From the NCBI GenBank assembly GCA_021324235.1, contig JAJPJM010000094.1, positions 1 through 42,678 on the forward strand: a DNA stretch of 42,678 nt, written 5' to 3'. Shown one piece after another: positions 29,519-38,104 of this stretch (position 1 is its first letter; each line of letters starts with the position of its first letter). The notes under the pieces were generated by a model, which saw only the letters and a list, made by a program, of their open reading frames with translations, did not search any database and was not told the DNA's origin. The stretch is from Verrucomicrobiota bacterium. Its GTDB lineage: Bacteria > Verrucomicrobiota > Verrucomicrobiia > Limisphaerales > UBA11358. The position numbers and the translations under genes are program-made.

Positions 29519-30678
29519 TTCCAGCGATCGGCCTCGCGCTGACGGCGACGACCACAGGGCTTTCCATGAGTGGCGCCTTGACGCCTTCGCAGCCGAATTT
29601 AGGCGCGGCGAGCGCACAGCTTTCCAACGTCGAAGCGGAGTTGTTGCCCATCCAGGACCAGCTGGAGGCGGCCGCCCAGCAGGGCAGAAGCGTGACAGTG
29701 AATATGCCCAAGCATTTCACCACGCAGCAAATGGCTTATGTGCCAGGCGCGACGACCACGAACGGGTTCGGCAAGGCTGTGCAGGGGCAAGGGCAGTGGG
29801 TGGCCTATAACCCGTCCGATTGGCAGCCCGGCGGAAAATACGCCAGCCTGGGCCAACCCAAACTGAAGAGCCAAAACGTGAGGGTGCCAGCCGGGCCGCA
29901 GACATTTAACTTTTCCGGTTACGGCACGGCCGACGTGCAGGGACAACTCGCCAACGCCATGGCGCAGGTGAAACTGGCGCTGCAACAGAAATACGACCCG
30001 CAGTTCATCCAGCAGTCGCTCCAGGAGGAACAACAAGCCAACCCACAGGGCGTGCAGGCCCGGCAGCTGGAAAACCAACTCGTCCAACAGCAGATCAGCC
30101 AGCCACTCAACGAGCCAGTGGCGCAGACCCTCAACAACCAGGTCGAACAGGAATTGCAGGCAGCCAACTCCGGCACGCTCACGCCGGAAATGCAAAACAT
30201 GCTCATGCAGGGCGGCACGGCCGCGAGCTCCGCCCGCGGAGGCACCGGCACGGGCCAGAATACGCCGAACTTCGCGCAGCCACTCACGACCGGCTTTGCC
30301 GGACAACAGAATACTTTGCAGGAACTGGGCGCCGGCATGAGCGAGCTCGAGGGCGGCATGACCCCGCAGGATATCGAGTTCCGCCGCGAGCAACAGAACA
30401 TCGGCAACCTCAGTTCGCTGGTCACCGGGCAAACGCCCGAGAGCGAATTTTCCAGCCTGTCCGGAGCACAGGGCGGCGCGACGCCGTTCTACCAGGGACA
30501 ACAATTGAGCCAGCTGCCCAATACCGGCAACGGCGCCCAGAGCGCAGCGCTCCAAAGCTGGCAGACCCAAATGCAAAGCGCCGAAAACCAGGTCAATCCG
30601 TGGATGGCAGGGCTTTCAACTCTACTCGCCGGCGGCAACGCGGCGGCCAACCTCGGTTACCGGCCGGGCGCCCCATAA
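29506..30678 (+). CDS. internal virion (ejection-type) protein, paralogue B
   Basis: The 390-residue protein starts at ATG 29506, overlapping the sulfotransferase end by 13 bp. An initial hydrophobic segment (YIIPAIGLALTATTTGL) resembles membrane-active ejection proteins. A Gln-rich body holds YDPQFIQQSLQEEQQANPQG and, near the end, TPESEFSSLSGAQGGATPF and NPWMAGLSTLLAGGNAAANL, all mirrored in the 358-residue protein. A stretch of 23 bp (30445-30467) is identical to 28560-28582. Probably a component of the internal core that crosses the host envelope during DNA delivery. Homology to a named family was not recognised. Confidence 0.55.
   Translation: MPYIIPAIGLALTATTTGLSMSGALTPSQPNLGAASAQLSNVEAELLPIQDQLEAAAQQGRSVTVNMPKHFTTQQMAYVPGATTTNGFGKAVQGQGQWVAYNPSDWQPGGKYASLGQPKLKSQNVRVPAGPQTFNFSGYGTADVQGQLANAMAQVKLALQQKYDPQFIQQSLQEEQQANPQGVQARQLENQLVQQQISQPLNEPVAQTLNNQVEQELQAANSGTLTPEMQNMLMQGGTAASSARGGTGTGQNTPNFAQPLTTGFAGQQNTLQELGAGMSELEGGMTPQDIEFRREQQNIGNLSSLVTGQTPESEFSSLSGAQGGATPFYQGQQLSQLPNTGNGAQSAALQSWQTQMQSAENQVNPWMAGLSTLLAGGNAAANLGYRPGAP
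30445..30467 (+). repeat. direct repeat copy 2 (exact 23 bp)
   Basis: Second exact copy of the 23-bp sequence at 28560-28582. The copies are 1885 bp apart and enclose the sulfotransferase gene. Confidence 0.7.
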
Positions 30679-30683
30679 ATTTT

Positions 30684-31664
30684 ATGAACAGAGCAGACGT
30701 AGCACTTCTCGACAACCAGTTGGACGAACTGGGGAACAGTTTTTTGCGCAACCGGCAATTGCAGGTGGAAAACAAACGCGCCGACGCGGACCTGTCGTTC
30801 CGCAATGCGCAGATGCAACACTTCGCGAACATGGAGCAGGGCCAGGAGGACCGGGCTGCCGAGCAGGACCGGAGGAACGACATCCTGCAAAAATCGGAGG
30901 CTGATAAAAACGATATTTTGGAAAAGCGTTACGGGGTCCAGCAGGCGGCGCAGGACCTGGCTAATGGCCATGCGTCGTGGCGCGATTCCATGGGCTCGCT
31001 CGCCCAACAAGTGGTAGCTGGAAAGATGAGCCCCCAGGACGCCAACCAATATGTTCGTGATTCAGTAGACAAGGGAATGTCGAGCAACCCCCAGCTTTAC
31101 GAGCAGATGCTGCAGCAGCCGGATTTCCGTGCACTGTACGACGGCAAAATGGACTGGGCTACGATCGCGAACCAGATGGCGGCGCAGTCAAAGAATAAAA
31201 GCGTGACGGGAGCAGATGAGCACTTGGCTGACTCGGCTGATGCGGCTCAGGCAGCAGCCGATGCTGAGAATGACCCGAATAAAAAAGCAGAACTGCAGGC
31301 GCATGCGCAACAGCTTGGCGACCTCCTCAAGAAGCGTTCCGGCGAGACACTTCCTCCCGACAAAAGGCAAATTACCGTTAAGCCGAACCCGCTCGGTGGA
31401 CCACCCACAACCAACACCGTAAATACGACTTATTCGTGGCCAGACGCATCAAGTGGCGCTGCTTCCGGCGTGCAGGCTCCGCAGATTCCTATTGCGCCGC
31501 CCGACCCGGGCCAGCGCGTGGTGGGTGCAAAATATCGCAGCGCGACAAACACAAACCTGGTTGGGACTTGGACCGGCCAAGGCTTCGATACCGGAACAAA
31601 TGCTCCGCCGACGCAAGCCGTACAGGGCTTGGGCGCGGCGCAGCCGCCAAAGCTCGGATACTAA
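30684..31664 (+). CDS. internal virion or ejection-type protein with coiled coil
   Basis: The 326-residue protein starts at ATG 30684, just after a T-rich gap. The N-terminal 80 residues are a coiled coil (LLDNQLDELGNSFLRNRQLQ, then QHFANMEQGQEDRAAEQDRR). Residues about 90-170 are helical, and 210-326 are Pro/Thr-rich and probably disordered. Such Ala/Gln-rich coiled proteins are found with ejection proteins in podoviruses. No enzymatic motif is visible. Confidence 0.5.
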   Translation: MNRADVALLDNQLDELGNSFLRNRQLQVENKRADADLSFRNAQMQHFANMEQGQEDRAAEQDRRNDILQKSEADKNDILEKRYGVQQAAQDLANGHASWRDSMGSLAQQVVAGKMSPQDANQYVRDSVDKGMSSNPQLYEQMLQQPDFRALYDGKMDWATIANQMAAQSKNKSVTGADEHLADSADAAQAAADAENDPNKKAELQAHAQQLGDLLKKRSGETLPPDKRQITVKPNPLGGPPTTNTVNTTYSWPDASSGAASGVQAPQIPIAPPDPGQRVVGAKYRSATNTNLVGTWTGQGFDTGTNAPPTQAVQGLGAAQPPKLGY

Positions 31665-31685
31665 TGCCATTCTTTTGCCAAATTT

Positions 31686-31847
31686 ATGAGCGAACAACAT
31701 CCAGGACTCGAGCACATCGCCCAGCACATGAGCGCGAAGAAACACATGCCGATCGACCGTGCCCGGGCGATCCTCGCCAGCGCGGCACGCAATGCGTCGC
31801 CCGCGGCGAAGAAGCGCAACCCTAGGTTGAAACGAGTGAAGGGATAG
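31686..31847 (+). CDS. 53-residue basic phage protein
   Basis: ATG 31686 opens a 53-codon frame ending at TAG 31845-31847. The protein begins MSEQHPGLEHIAQHMSAKKH and continues with a helix containing DRARAILASAARNASPAAKK, then RNPRLKRVKG. The pattern of a DRA-x-AILA helix followed by SPAAKKxNPRLxxVKG is familiar from small phage proteins encoded near structural genes. It is strongly basic and may bind DNA or capsid. It fills the gap between two virion genes with an unusually low-overlap spacing. Confidence 0.6.
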   Translation: MSEQHPGLEHIAQHMSAKKHMPIDRARAILASAARNASPAAKKRNPRLKRVKG

Positions 31848-31856
31848 CGGCTTTCA

Positions 31857-34800
31857 ATGCCACTTTTGTCAGATGACGATTTTGGTGTTGTGGCAGCGCC
31901 ACAGACCAATACGCCGACGCCGAAACTTTTAAGCGATGAGGAGTTTGGCGTCTCCGCTCCCGCACAATCCAGAGTGCTAAGCGATGACGAGTTTGGAGTG
32001 GGGGGCAGCGACCTTGATTTTCTAAAGCCCATTCCGGGATCTCCCACTGCACAATGGCAGAGCCGATTTGCGCAGGTCAGTCCGGAAGACAAGCAACACC
32101 TGTCTGAGCAGCTCACTCATCCGGACGAGATGAGTGCAGTGGCCGACAAAGCGGGTGCAGCCTGGGATTTTGTGAATCGCGGCCTTTGGCCGGAAGCGCC
32201 GAAGCGCACGCCTGAGGAAGCGCAGGCTGAGATCAATCGGGAAACGGCACACCCGGTCGAGATGGTCGGCGGCGTGCCGATGACGGTGGCGCCTGACACG
32301 GAAGACCAGCAGGATTTCCAGCCGCCGAAATTTCACGAGACGGCTGCCGCGGGAGCGCTCGACGAAATCGGGGACCTGGCGCGCGGGCTGACTTCGCCTT
32401 TAGGCATCGCCACACTGGGCACCGGGGCGCTTTCAGAAACGGCACAAAGGGCGGTCTCGGCGACGTTTGCAGGACAGATGTTCAGCCAGCTGCCGGAGCA
32501 GGCCCAGCAGCTGCATGACGAATTGAGCAAGCCGGCGGCACAACGCGATGAAGGAAAGATCGGACGGCTGATCACGGCGGGGATCGCGAACCTGGGCTTC
32601 GGAACGCTTTCAGCATCCCACGCGCTCGCTCCTGGGGAAATGGGACCCTCAAGTGAACAAACCCCGGAAGTCCGTGCTGCACCTGCCGCAGTGCCAGCGG
32701 CACCGGCCAATGAGGCGCCAGCGGCGGACACGTCACCATGTGCCTTGGCCGACCTGCAGGCGGCGTTACAGGGCAACCAGATGCGAATGCCTGGGCGGGA
32801 CATGTTGGCCGAATTCAGACGGAAACAGGCGCAAGCGCCTGCGGCAGAAGAGGGGCAGAGCGGAACAATTGCTCCGGCCGAAGCCAATTTGAAGCAAAAC
32901 GATGCAGGTACTGCTCAAAAAGACAGTATGCCGGAAGAGGCGCCCCCATTGGACCCCGAATCCTGGATCCGTCTGAACCCGGACGCCGGCAGCCTGGATA
33001 TCGTGCAGGCGTTTCCGGATCTGACCCAACGGCAAGCTTTCGACCTGAAACAGCGGGTGCTCGGACCAACATTGACAGAGCCGGCTGAAGGTGAGAAAAC
33101 AGTCCCGGCCGCGCCCGAAACTGAAACCGGGGGCACTGGTGAGTCGGTAACGCCGACAACATCCACCCCAGCGGAAAAAGCCGCTCCTCTTGCGACCACA
33201 CAGGTCAGCGAGACAATCCCGGTGGAAGGTGGTGAGATTCCATCTCGCAGCGCGGCTGGTTCGCGTACGGGGACATACACGAACTATCGCCCTCACGACA
33301 TTATCGACGAAGTTGAGGGCACCATCGGGCACATCGACCCGACCCTGATCAAGGAAGCCAATCCCGACTGGAAACCGATCGGCGCGGCGCGCAAGATTTT
33401 CAAAACCGGAGGCCAGCCAGCCGATACGGCGGCCGATGCATTATTCCAATCTGGAATATTCAAGGGCGACCCGGGCCAGGTCGACCAACTCGGGGACGCC
33501 ATCAACGATGCCGCAAATGCGCGCAAGGGTTTTCGAGCCCAACAATCTCTCGAGAAAAAACAAACCACACGGGACGCAGCTTTTGCGCGTGACGTTTCCC
33601 GGCCGGGCGTGAACCAGCGCACGATCGTGGCCGACGATCTGCAACCGGGCGACACGCTGAGGATCCGCGGCGCACCGTTCAAAGTGCGCGAGTTTGAATT
33701 TGATCAAGATGGGAATGTTGTGAGCGTGACCATGGACGACGGCGCCAAGTACGGCACGCAGCGCGTCGAGGGCGGCACCGAAATCATGTACGACAACCGC
33801 ACATTCAAGCGCGGCAAAGAGGACGTCGTCACCCAGCCAACCGCCAAAGGAACTTTCAAAAACCGGGTGGCGCAGGAAGGGGAAAGTGGAACGCCGCGGA
33901 CGAAAGATCCGGTGATGGACTGGCTGAACAACGCGATCGAGAAAACAGATCCGCTAAAACCGTTGCGCGAGGGCGAAGTCGGGATGGCGTTTCCGAAGTG
34001 GGCCACACAGACATTGATCCACTCGGCACTGAAGGTTGTGCGCGCGGCGTACGCGGGCGGCAGGCGCCTGGCGGCCGCGGTCCAGGAAGGCGTTGAGTTT
34101 TTAAGGAAGCAGAATTTGCCGGGATTCGACGCGGACGAGGCGCACGTGACTTTGTTGAAAGCGATGCACTCTGGAGAGGGCCAGACGCCATTGAGCGAGA
34201 TCGAAGCCCGGCGCGAAGCGATCGGCAAACGGCTGGACGAAATCAACGCCACACAGAAACGGCCGGGTAACAAATTGCCCCCGGAACTGCGGAGCGAACG
34301 CTATCGCCTGGTGAAAGAGGCGCGTGGCCTCGAGCGCGAGCGCGTGACGAATCCGGATTATGTGCGCGACGTCTTCAGCCGGATGGAAAAGCTGACGAAC
34401 GATTTGCAGATTGCCAACCAGGCCGGGAACGGCTTGCACGCGCGCCAGTTGGTGGACGAACTGCAGTCCATCATGGACAGCGAACTGCCACGCATCCCGG
34501 AGGACCTGAAAAAACGGGTCTACGATGAAATGGTGGCCAAGGGCGAAATCCTCAAAAGCCAGATGAAGGAGCTGCCGGGCGGCCGGACGCTCGACGATTT
34601 AACTTCCTGGTTAAAAGCTAATGGCGCGGATTCACCAGGCGTGCCGATCAAGGACCGGCTTAACCTGTTTAAACGGCTGGCCGACGATTACAACCGCGGC
34701 AAGGATAAGTTGGCCAATGCGTGGGGTCGACTGCGCGCCGGCTGGGAGGCGTTCAAGGCACAATATAAATCGCCACCGGTGGACGACAATTTTCGTTCAC

Positions 34801-37217
34801 TCATGAAGGACTGGTTTTTTGAAAAACAGTGGACGGGGCTCGAGACCCACAAATGGGTGCAGGAAATTCGCGACGCGGTGCCGCAACGCATGCGGCGTGA
34901 AGCGATCGGCGCCTGGTTGGACGCCCACGGGGACGAACAGTTGCTGCGCAGCCAGGCTGACATGGTGCCCGAGCGGTACCGGCAAATTTGGGAAACCGCA
35001 CTGCGGTTGACTGAAAAAGAAAAAGTGCTGGCGCGGCGCGTGCAATTGGATTTCGAACAAAAACTTTCCGACGGACAAGGCCTGGGGCTGATCGACCGTG
35101 GTCGGGCCGAATACGGACTGCCGCAGTTGTGGAAAGTGAAGCCGAAATACGAAGGGGAGTTTGATCCTGAAGATCCACAATGGAAGCGTCCACAGACACC
35201 ACGCAACCCTGGCGCGAAGCTTGACCCGCGGGATCCATTTTTCGCACTGCAACGGACGGTGCCGAGTTATTTCGATGGCATTATGGCCGGCGGCAGCCCG
35301 GTGTCGCTCGACGTGGGCGACCTGGTCGGACATTACAACGCGGAATTTCACGACGCCCTGGCGGACCGCGGCGTGATCAAAAATTTAAAGGACGCCAAGG
35401 CGGCCGACGGCAAGCCGATTGTGCAGATCTCGGGCGGCGCGCGCATCGAGCCGCGCGACGTGGGACAGCGGACTTATTTCGTGGATTCGAACTGGAGACC
35501 CAAAGACGCGCTGACGGCGGACGGGCGTCCATATCGCACGATCGACCATTGGGCATTGCGCGGCTGGAAATTTGCGGGCATGAGCGAGGAGGGAAACCCG
35601 ATCCTGGTGAACGGGGATTTCCTTGTGCACCCAGACCACTATAGCTTTTTGAAAAACGAATTGGGCAAATCCATCCTGCGTGATCCGGACGGTCCGCTAG
35701 GTGATTTTGCCAAGGTGACCAATGCGCTATTGAACAGCACGGTGTTTTTGAAGGGATCGAAATTTGCCAGCGCAACGTTTCACATGGCCACTCTGGCCGA
35801 GCACTCCATGTTTCACGCTTTTGCCGGGCTGCCGTCAAGAGAACGTCTGGCATTACTCTCGCCGTCGACGCGCGGAGTTGAATTAGATCCCGCTCGAGAT
35901 CCTGAACTGGCGCGGCTGATGCGAGCCGGAACGAATCTCGGATTCGATGGCAGCCGGGAACTCTTTGAGGAAGGACTCGCGGGCCACGGAGGCCTGTGGT
36001 CGAAGGTGCCGGGGCTGGGCGACGTCATGACCAGGTTGAGCGATTTTCTTTTCAAGAGCTACATGCCAGCACTGAAGGCGAAGACCGCCAAAGTGTTTTT
36101 GCACGCCAACCTGGAGCGTTACGCCGGAGATATCGCCAGCGGCAAAATTTCGCAGGAGCAGGTATATGAGCAGACGGCGCAGCAGGCCAATGCAGCCTTT
36201 GGCGCACAGCAAAACAAACTCGCGTGGACGGCGCTGGGGCGGAATAAAACGTTGATGGATGTGAACCGGCTGCTGTTTACGGCTCCGGATTTCCTGGTGT
36301 CGCGATTAAAGGTGCTCGGGCAGGCCTTGAAACCTTACAACGCGGAGCAGCGATATTTTATCCTGGCGCAGGCCGCGCTGGTCTATACGGGTGCACGGGT
36401 GATCAATGCCATCTTTCGCAAGGACCACGACCCAATGTGGGACCCTCGGTTGTGGGACAAGGTCGTGTTGGGCGACCGGGCTTACAGCGCGCGTTTCCTG
36501 GTGAGTGATTACGGGCACTTGATTCAGGACCCGGTGGACTTTGCGGCCGGGCGTGTGGGGCCGTATCCAAAAATGGCGATCGACGCACTGGTGCAACGGG
36601 ACTGGCGGACCGGATCGAGACTAAGCGTTCCGATCGAGACCGACAACCGGGCCGTGCGCGCGGCTGAAATTATGGCCAAAGATTTTGGATCATGGCTGTT
36701 GCCGATGGGCGCTGAGGGGTTTGCGCCGGGCGCGCCGGCGCGAGAGCAAACAAAAGTTTCACAGGCCGCGCAGGCGCTGGCGGGAATTGGCAGCCGCAAA
36801 TATTCGGCCGAGACGCAGCTATACGACGCGGCGGCAAAGTTCAACCGCAACTCCGGACCCGCGGGTCAATCCTACCAGAAGGCCCGAGACGCTGAGGCAC
36901 GCGTGGAAGGGCAGTACCGCAAACTGGATGATCTGCTCGATGCCGGCGACGTGGCCGGCGCGCGCAAAGAGTACAACGCACTCCGGGCCGAAGGGCACAC
37001 GGACGAGGGATTTTTGCGGCACTTTGCGGACCGGCCGTTCACCGGCAACGCGGCGCGCGAGCTGCAGTTCAAGCAGTCGCTGTCTCCGGCGGAGCAGCAG
37101 CAATATCAAGCGGCTCTTCAAACACGGCAGACGCGGCGCGAAAATTTCGGGAAGATGGTCCGCGCTTCCAACGCTGTTTCGCAACCGGATGCCGGCACAC
37201 CAGCGCCAGCAGAATAA
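31857..37217 (+). CDS. giant internal virion protein
   Basis: The 1786-residue protein starts at ATG 31857. The N-terminus has three copies of an L-S-D-[DE]-[DE]-F-G-V motif at residues 3-11, 24-32 and 40-48. A Pro/Ala/Glu-rich region runs to about 480. Residues about 580-640 resemble a small beta (SH3-like) unit (QPGDTLRIRGAPFKVREFEF). About 690-1700 are mainly helical, with domains including EKQWTGLETHKWVQEIRDAV, WALRGWKFAGMSEEGNPILV and LFTAPDFLVSRLKVLGQALK, typical of large polyvalent or ejectosome-type phage proteins. A Gln-rich coiled end follows. It probably enters the host with the DNA. No catalytic motif was found. Confidence 0.65.
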   Translation: MPLLSDDDFGVVAAPQTNTPTPKLLSDEEFGVSAPAQSRVLSDDEFGVGGSDLDFLKPIPGSPTAQWQSRFAQVSPEDKQHLSEQLTHPDEMSAVADKAGAAWDFVNRGLWPEAPKRTPEEAQAEINRETAHPVEMVGGVPMTVAPDTEDQQDFQPPKFHETAAAGALDEIGDLARGLTSPLGIATLGTGALSETAQRAVSATFAGQMFSQLPEQAQQLHDELSKPAAQRDEGKIGRLITAGIANLGFGTLSASHALAPGEMGPSSEQTPEVRAAPAAVPAAPANEAPAADTSPCALADLQAALQGNQMRMPGRDMLAEFRRKQAQAPAAEEGQSGTIAPAEANLKQNDAGTAQKDSMPEEAPPLDPESWIRLNPDAGSLDIVQAFPDLTQRQAFDLKQRVLGPTLTEPAEGEKTVPAAPETETGGTGESVTPTTSTPAEKAAPLATTQVSETIPVEGGEIPSRSAAGSRTGTYTNYRPHDIIDEVEGTIGHIDPTLIKEANPDWKPIGAARKIFKTGGQPADTAADALFQSGIFKGDPGQVDQLGDAINDAANARKGFRAQQSLEKKQTTRDAAFARDVSRPGVNQRTIVADDLQPGDTLRIRGAPFKVREFEFDQDGNVVSVTMDDGAKYGTQRVEGGTEIMYDNRTFKRGKEDVVTQPTAKGTFKNRVAQEGESGTPRTKDPVMDWLNNAIEKTDPLKPLREGEVGMAFPKWATQTLIHSALKVVRAAYAGGRRLAAAVQEGVEFLRKQNLPGFDADEAHVTLLKAMHSGEGQTPLSEIEARREAIGKRLDEINATQKRPGNKLPPELRSERYRLVKEARGLERERVTNPDYVRDVFSRMEKLTNDLQIANQAGNGLHARQLVDELQSIMDSELPRIPEDLKKRVYDEMVAKGEILKSQMKELPGGRTLDDLTSWLKANGADSPGVPIKDRLNLFKRLADDYNRGKDKLANAWGRLRAGWEAFKAQYKSPPVDDNFRSLMKDWFFEKQWTGLETHKWVQEIRDAVPQRMRREAIGAWLDAHGDEQLLRSQADMVPERYRQIWETALRLTEKEKVLARRVQLDFEQKLSDGQGLGLIDRGRAEYGLPQLWKVKPKYEGEFDPEDPQWKRPQTPRNPGAKLDPRDPFFALQRTVPSYFDGIMAGGSPVSLDVGDLVGHYNAEFHDALADRGVIKNLKDAKAADGKPIVQISGGARIEPRDVGQRTYFVDSNWRPKDALTADGRPYRTIDHWALRGWKFAGMSEEGNPILVNGDFLVHPDHYSFLKNELGKSILRDPDGPLGDFAKVTNALLNSTVFLKGSKFASATFHMATLAEHSMFHAFAGLPSRERLALLSPSTRGVELDPARDPELARLMRAGTNLGFDGSRELFEEGLAGHGGLWSKVPGLGDVMTRLSDFLFKSYMPALKAKTAKVFLHANLERYAGDIASGKISQEQVYEQTAQQANAAFGAQQNKLAWTALGRNKTLMDVNRLLFTAPDFLVSRLKVLGQALKPYNAEQRYFILAQAALVYTGARVINAIFRKDHDPMWDPRLWDKVVLGDRAYSARFLVSDYGHLIQDPVDFAAGRVGPYPKMAIDALVQRDWRTGSRLSVPIETDNRAVRAAEIMAKDFGSWLLPMGAEGFAPGAPAREQTKVSQAAQALAGIGSRKYSAETQLYDAAAKFNRNSGPAGQSYQKARDAEARVEGQYRKLDDLLDAGDVAGARKEYNALRAEGHTDEGFLRHFADRPFTGNAARELQFKQSLSPAEQQQYQAALQTRQTRRENFGKMVRASNAVSQPDAGTPAPAE

Positions 37218-37458
37218 CCTGGCCGCAATCGCGTTTGGTGGACGAGGCGATGGCCACCATTCCCAGCCCGGCGAGTTCCAGCCGTCGGCGCACGGCCCAA
37301 AACAGATCGTCCCAGCGGAAAAAACTGAAGGGCTGGCACCAATCGCAACGGCCGCGCCAATCTATTTCCAGTCCTTTGCCGCCGCGGCCCCGGTCGAAAA
37401 TGTAACGCTGTGAAACAGTGCCAATGGTGATCCACCGGACCTGGCCGTTGGCTTTCAC
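37069..37458 (-). CDS. unknown protein, third gene of the minus-strand end operon
   Basis: The 129-residue frame starts at GTG 37458, which overlaps the stop of the KTSC gene (GTGA on the minus strand), so it is likely coupled. It begins MKANGQVRWITIGTVSQRYI and contains LEIDWRGRCDWCQPFSFFRW and DDLFWAVRRRLELAGLGM, aromatic-rich segments unlike a random shadow frame. The last 149 bp overlap the 3' end of the giant virion gene in antisense. No family is recognised. The evidence for expression is the coupling and composition. Confidence 0.45.
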   Translation of the reverse strand: MKANGQVRWITIGTVSQRYIFDRGRGGKGLEIDWRGRCDWCQPFSFFRWDDLFWAVRRRLELAGLGMVAIASSTKRDCGQVILLALVCRHPVAKQRWKRGPSSRNFRAASAVFEEPLDIAAAPPETATA

Positions 37459-37664
37459 ACAGGCTTCGAATCGAAGAAATTTCGGATGTGCGTATGGAAG
37501 AAGCCACCGATGCTGCTGGCTTTCATCATTCGCTGATGCAGGTTGGCCGGCACGCCCGAGTATTGATGCACGGCGCCGGAATGGAACTCGACCTCGAGAA
37601 CCTTTTTCTCTTTGTCGTAGCCAACCGATTTGAGGTTGGAGGATTTTACGTCCTCGCGGGTCAT
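37455..37664 (-). CDS. KTSC domain protein
   Basis: The 69-residue protein starts at ATG 37664, overlapping the stop of the upstream gene (ATGA on the minus strand). It begins MTREDVKSSNLKSVGYDKEK, followed by VLEVEFHSGAVHQYSGVPAN and ASSIGGFFHTHIRNFF, the beta-strand and Ser-x-Gly-x-x-F...IR pattern of KTSC domains. These small proteins are common in phages and bacteria, often fused to or beside nucleic-acid enzymes. Its role here is unknown, but it sits in an operon with a putative anti-defence protein. Confidence 0.75.
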   Translation of the reverse strand: MTREDVKSSNLKSVGYDKEKKVLEVEFHSGAVHQYSGVPANLHQRMMKASSIGGFFHTHIRNFFDSKPV

Positions 37665-37936
37665 GGAGGTGAGGGCGCCGGGGCGGGCTTGTCGTAGACC
37701 GATATGCCACCATCATACGCCTGGATGACCTTGCCCAACCGCATGCGGGCGTCTTCCAGGTGGCGATAGGCCAGCACGACGTTGGCCACCATCTCGATTC
37801 GATCGGCCGGCGGAGCGTCCCCCGGGACGTCTGGACGGGTGGTGAGGTCAGCAATGACGATATTGGATCTTAGCGCCAATACGTTTTTCTCGATCTCCAG
37901 GATGCCGGCCCGTTGGGCGTTGATGACTTCTTTCAT
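37661..37936 (-). CDS. candidate Tad1/Acb2-like anti-defence protein
   Basis: The 91-residue protein starts at ATG 37936, close to a predicted promoter and without a clear ribosome site. The N-terminal half is helical with a polar loop, and the C-terminal half has RIEMVANVVLAYRHLEDARM then RLGKVIQAYDGGISVYDK. This LEDA-x-MRLGK-x-x-QA-x-DGG pattern belongs, as far as I recall, to the hairpin family that includes phage Tad1 and Acb2, proteins that sequester cyclic-nucleotide signals of Thoeris and CBASS defence. The membership is from memory of the motif and needs a profile search. It may instead be an unrelated small helical protein. Confidence 0.45.
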   Translation of the reverse strand: MKEVINAQRAGILEIEKNVLALRSNIVIADLTTRPDVPGDAPPADRIEMVANVVLAYRHLEDARMRLGKVIQAYDGGISVYDKPAPAPSPP

Positions 37937-37946
37937 GGCGACCGCA

Positions 37947-37976
37947 CTTATAGCACAGACCCAAAGCTTATGACAA
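37947..37976 (-). promoter_or_regulatory. predicted promoter for the minus-strand end operon
   Basis: On the minus strand TTGTCA (37976-37971) is followed after 18 bp by TATAAG (37952-37947). The start of transcription would lie about 7-10 bases after the -10 box, at or a few bases before ATG 37936, so the transcript may be almost leaderless. A separate promoter means these genes could be expressed from the prophage when the lytic genes are off. Confidence 0.5.
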
Positions 37977-38024
37977 ATTCTGACACCGATGGGGGTCTGG
38001 GACGGTCTCTGGCGGACAACTTGA

Positions 38025-38042
38025 GCGGAGCAATTGTTCCGC
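38025..38042. promoter_or_regulatory. 18-bp near-perfect palindrome
   Basis: GCGGAG, CAATTG and TTCCGC form an inverted repeat with a single mismatch. It lies 83 bp from the predicted tRNA-like end and 49 bp beyond the -35 box of the minus-strand operon. It may be an operator for that operon or a binding site for integrase or an accessory protein at the attachment region. The function is not shown. Confidence 0.35.
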
Positions 38043-38104
38043 GTGGAACTAGGGAAAGGCCAATGGTGAAGCGCTGGCGGGGCGTACAGCGAGTTTTAGA
38101 GACT

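Noticed and set aside
37118-37507. Alternative 129-residue minus-strand frame over the end of the giant gene
   Set aside because: It is Arg/Pro/Ser-rich with no fold-like pattern and starts inside the KTSC gene. The other frame (37069-37458) is coupled to that gene's stop and looks more like protein.
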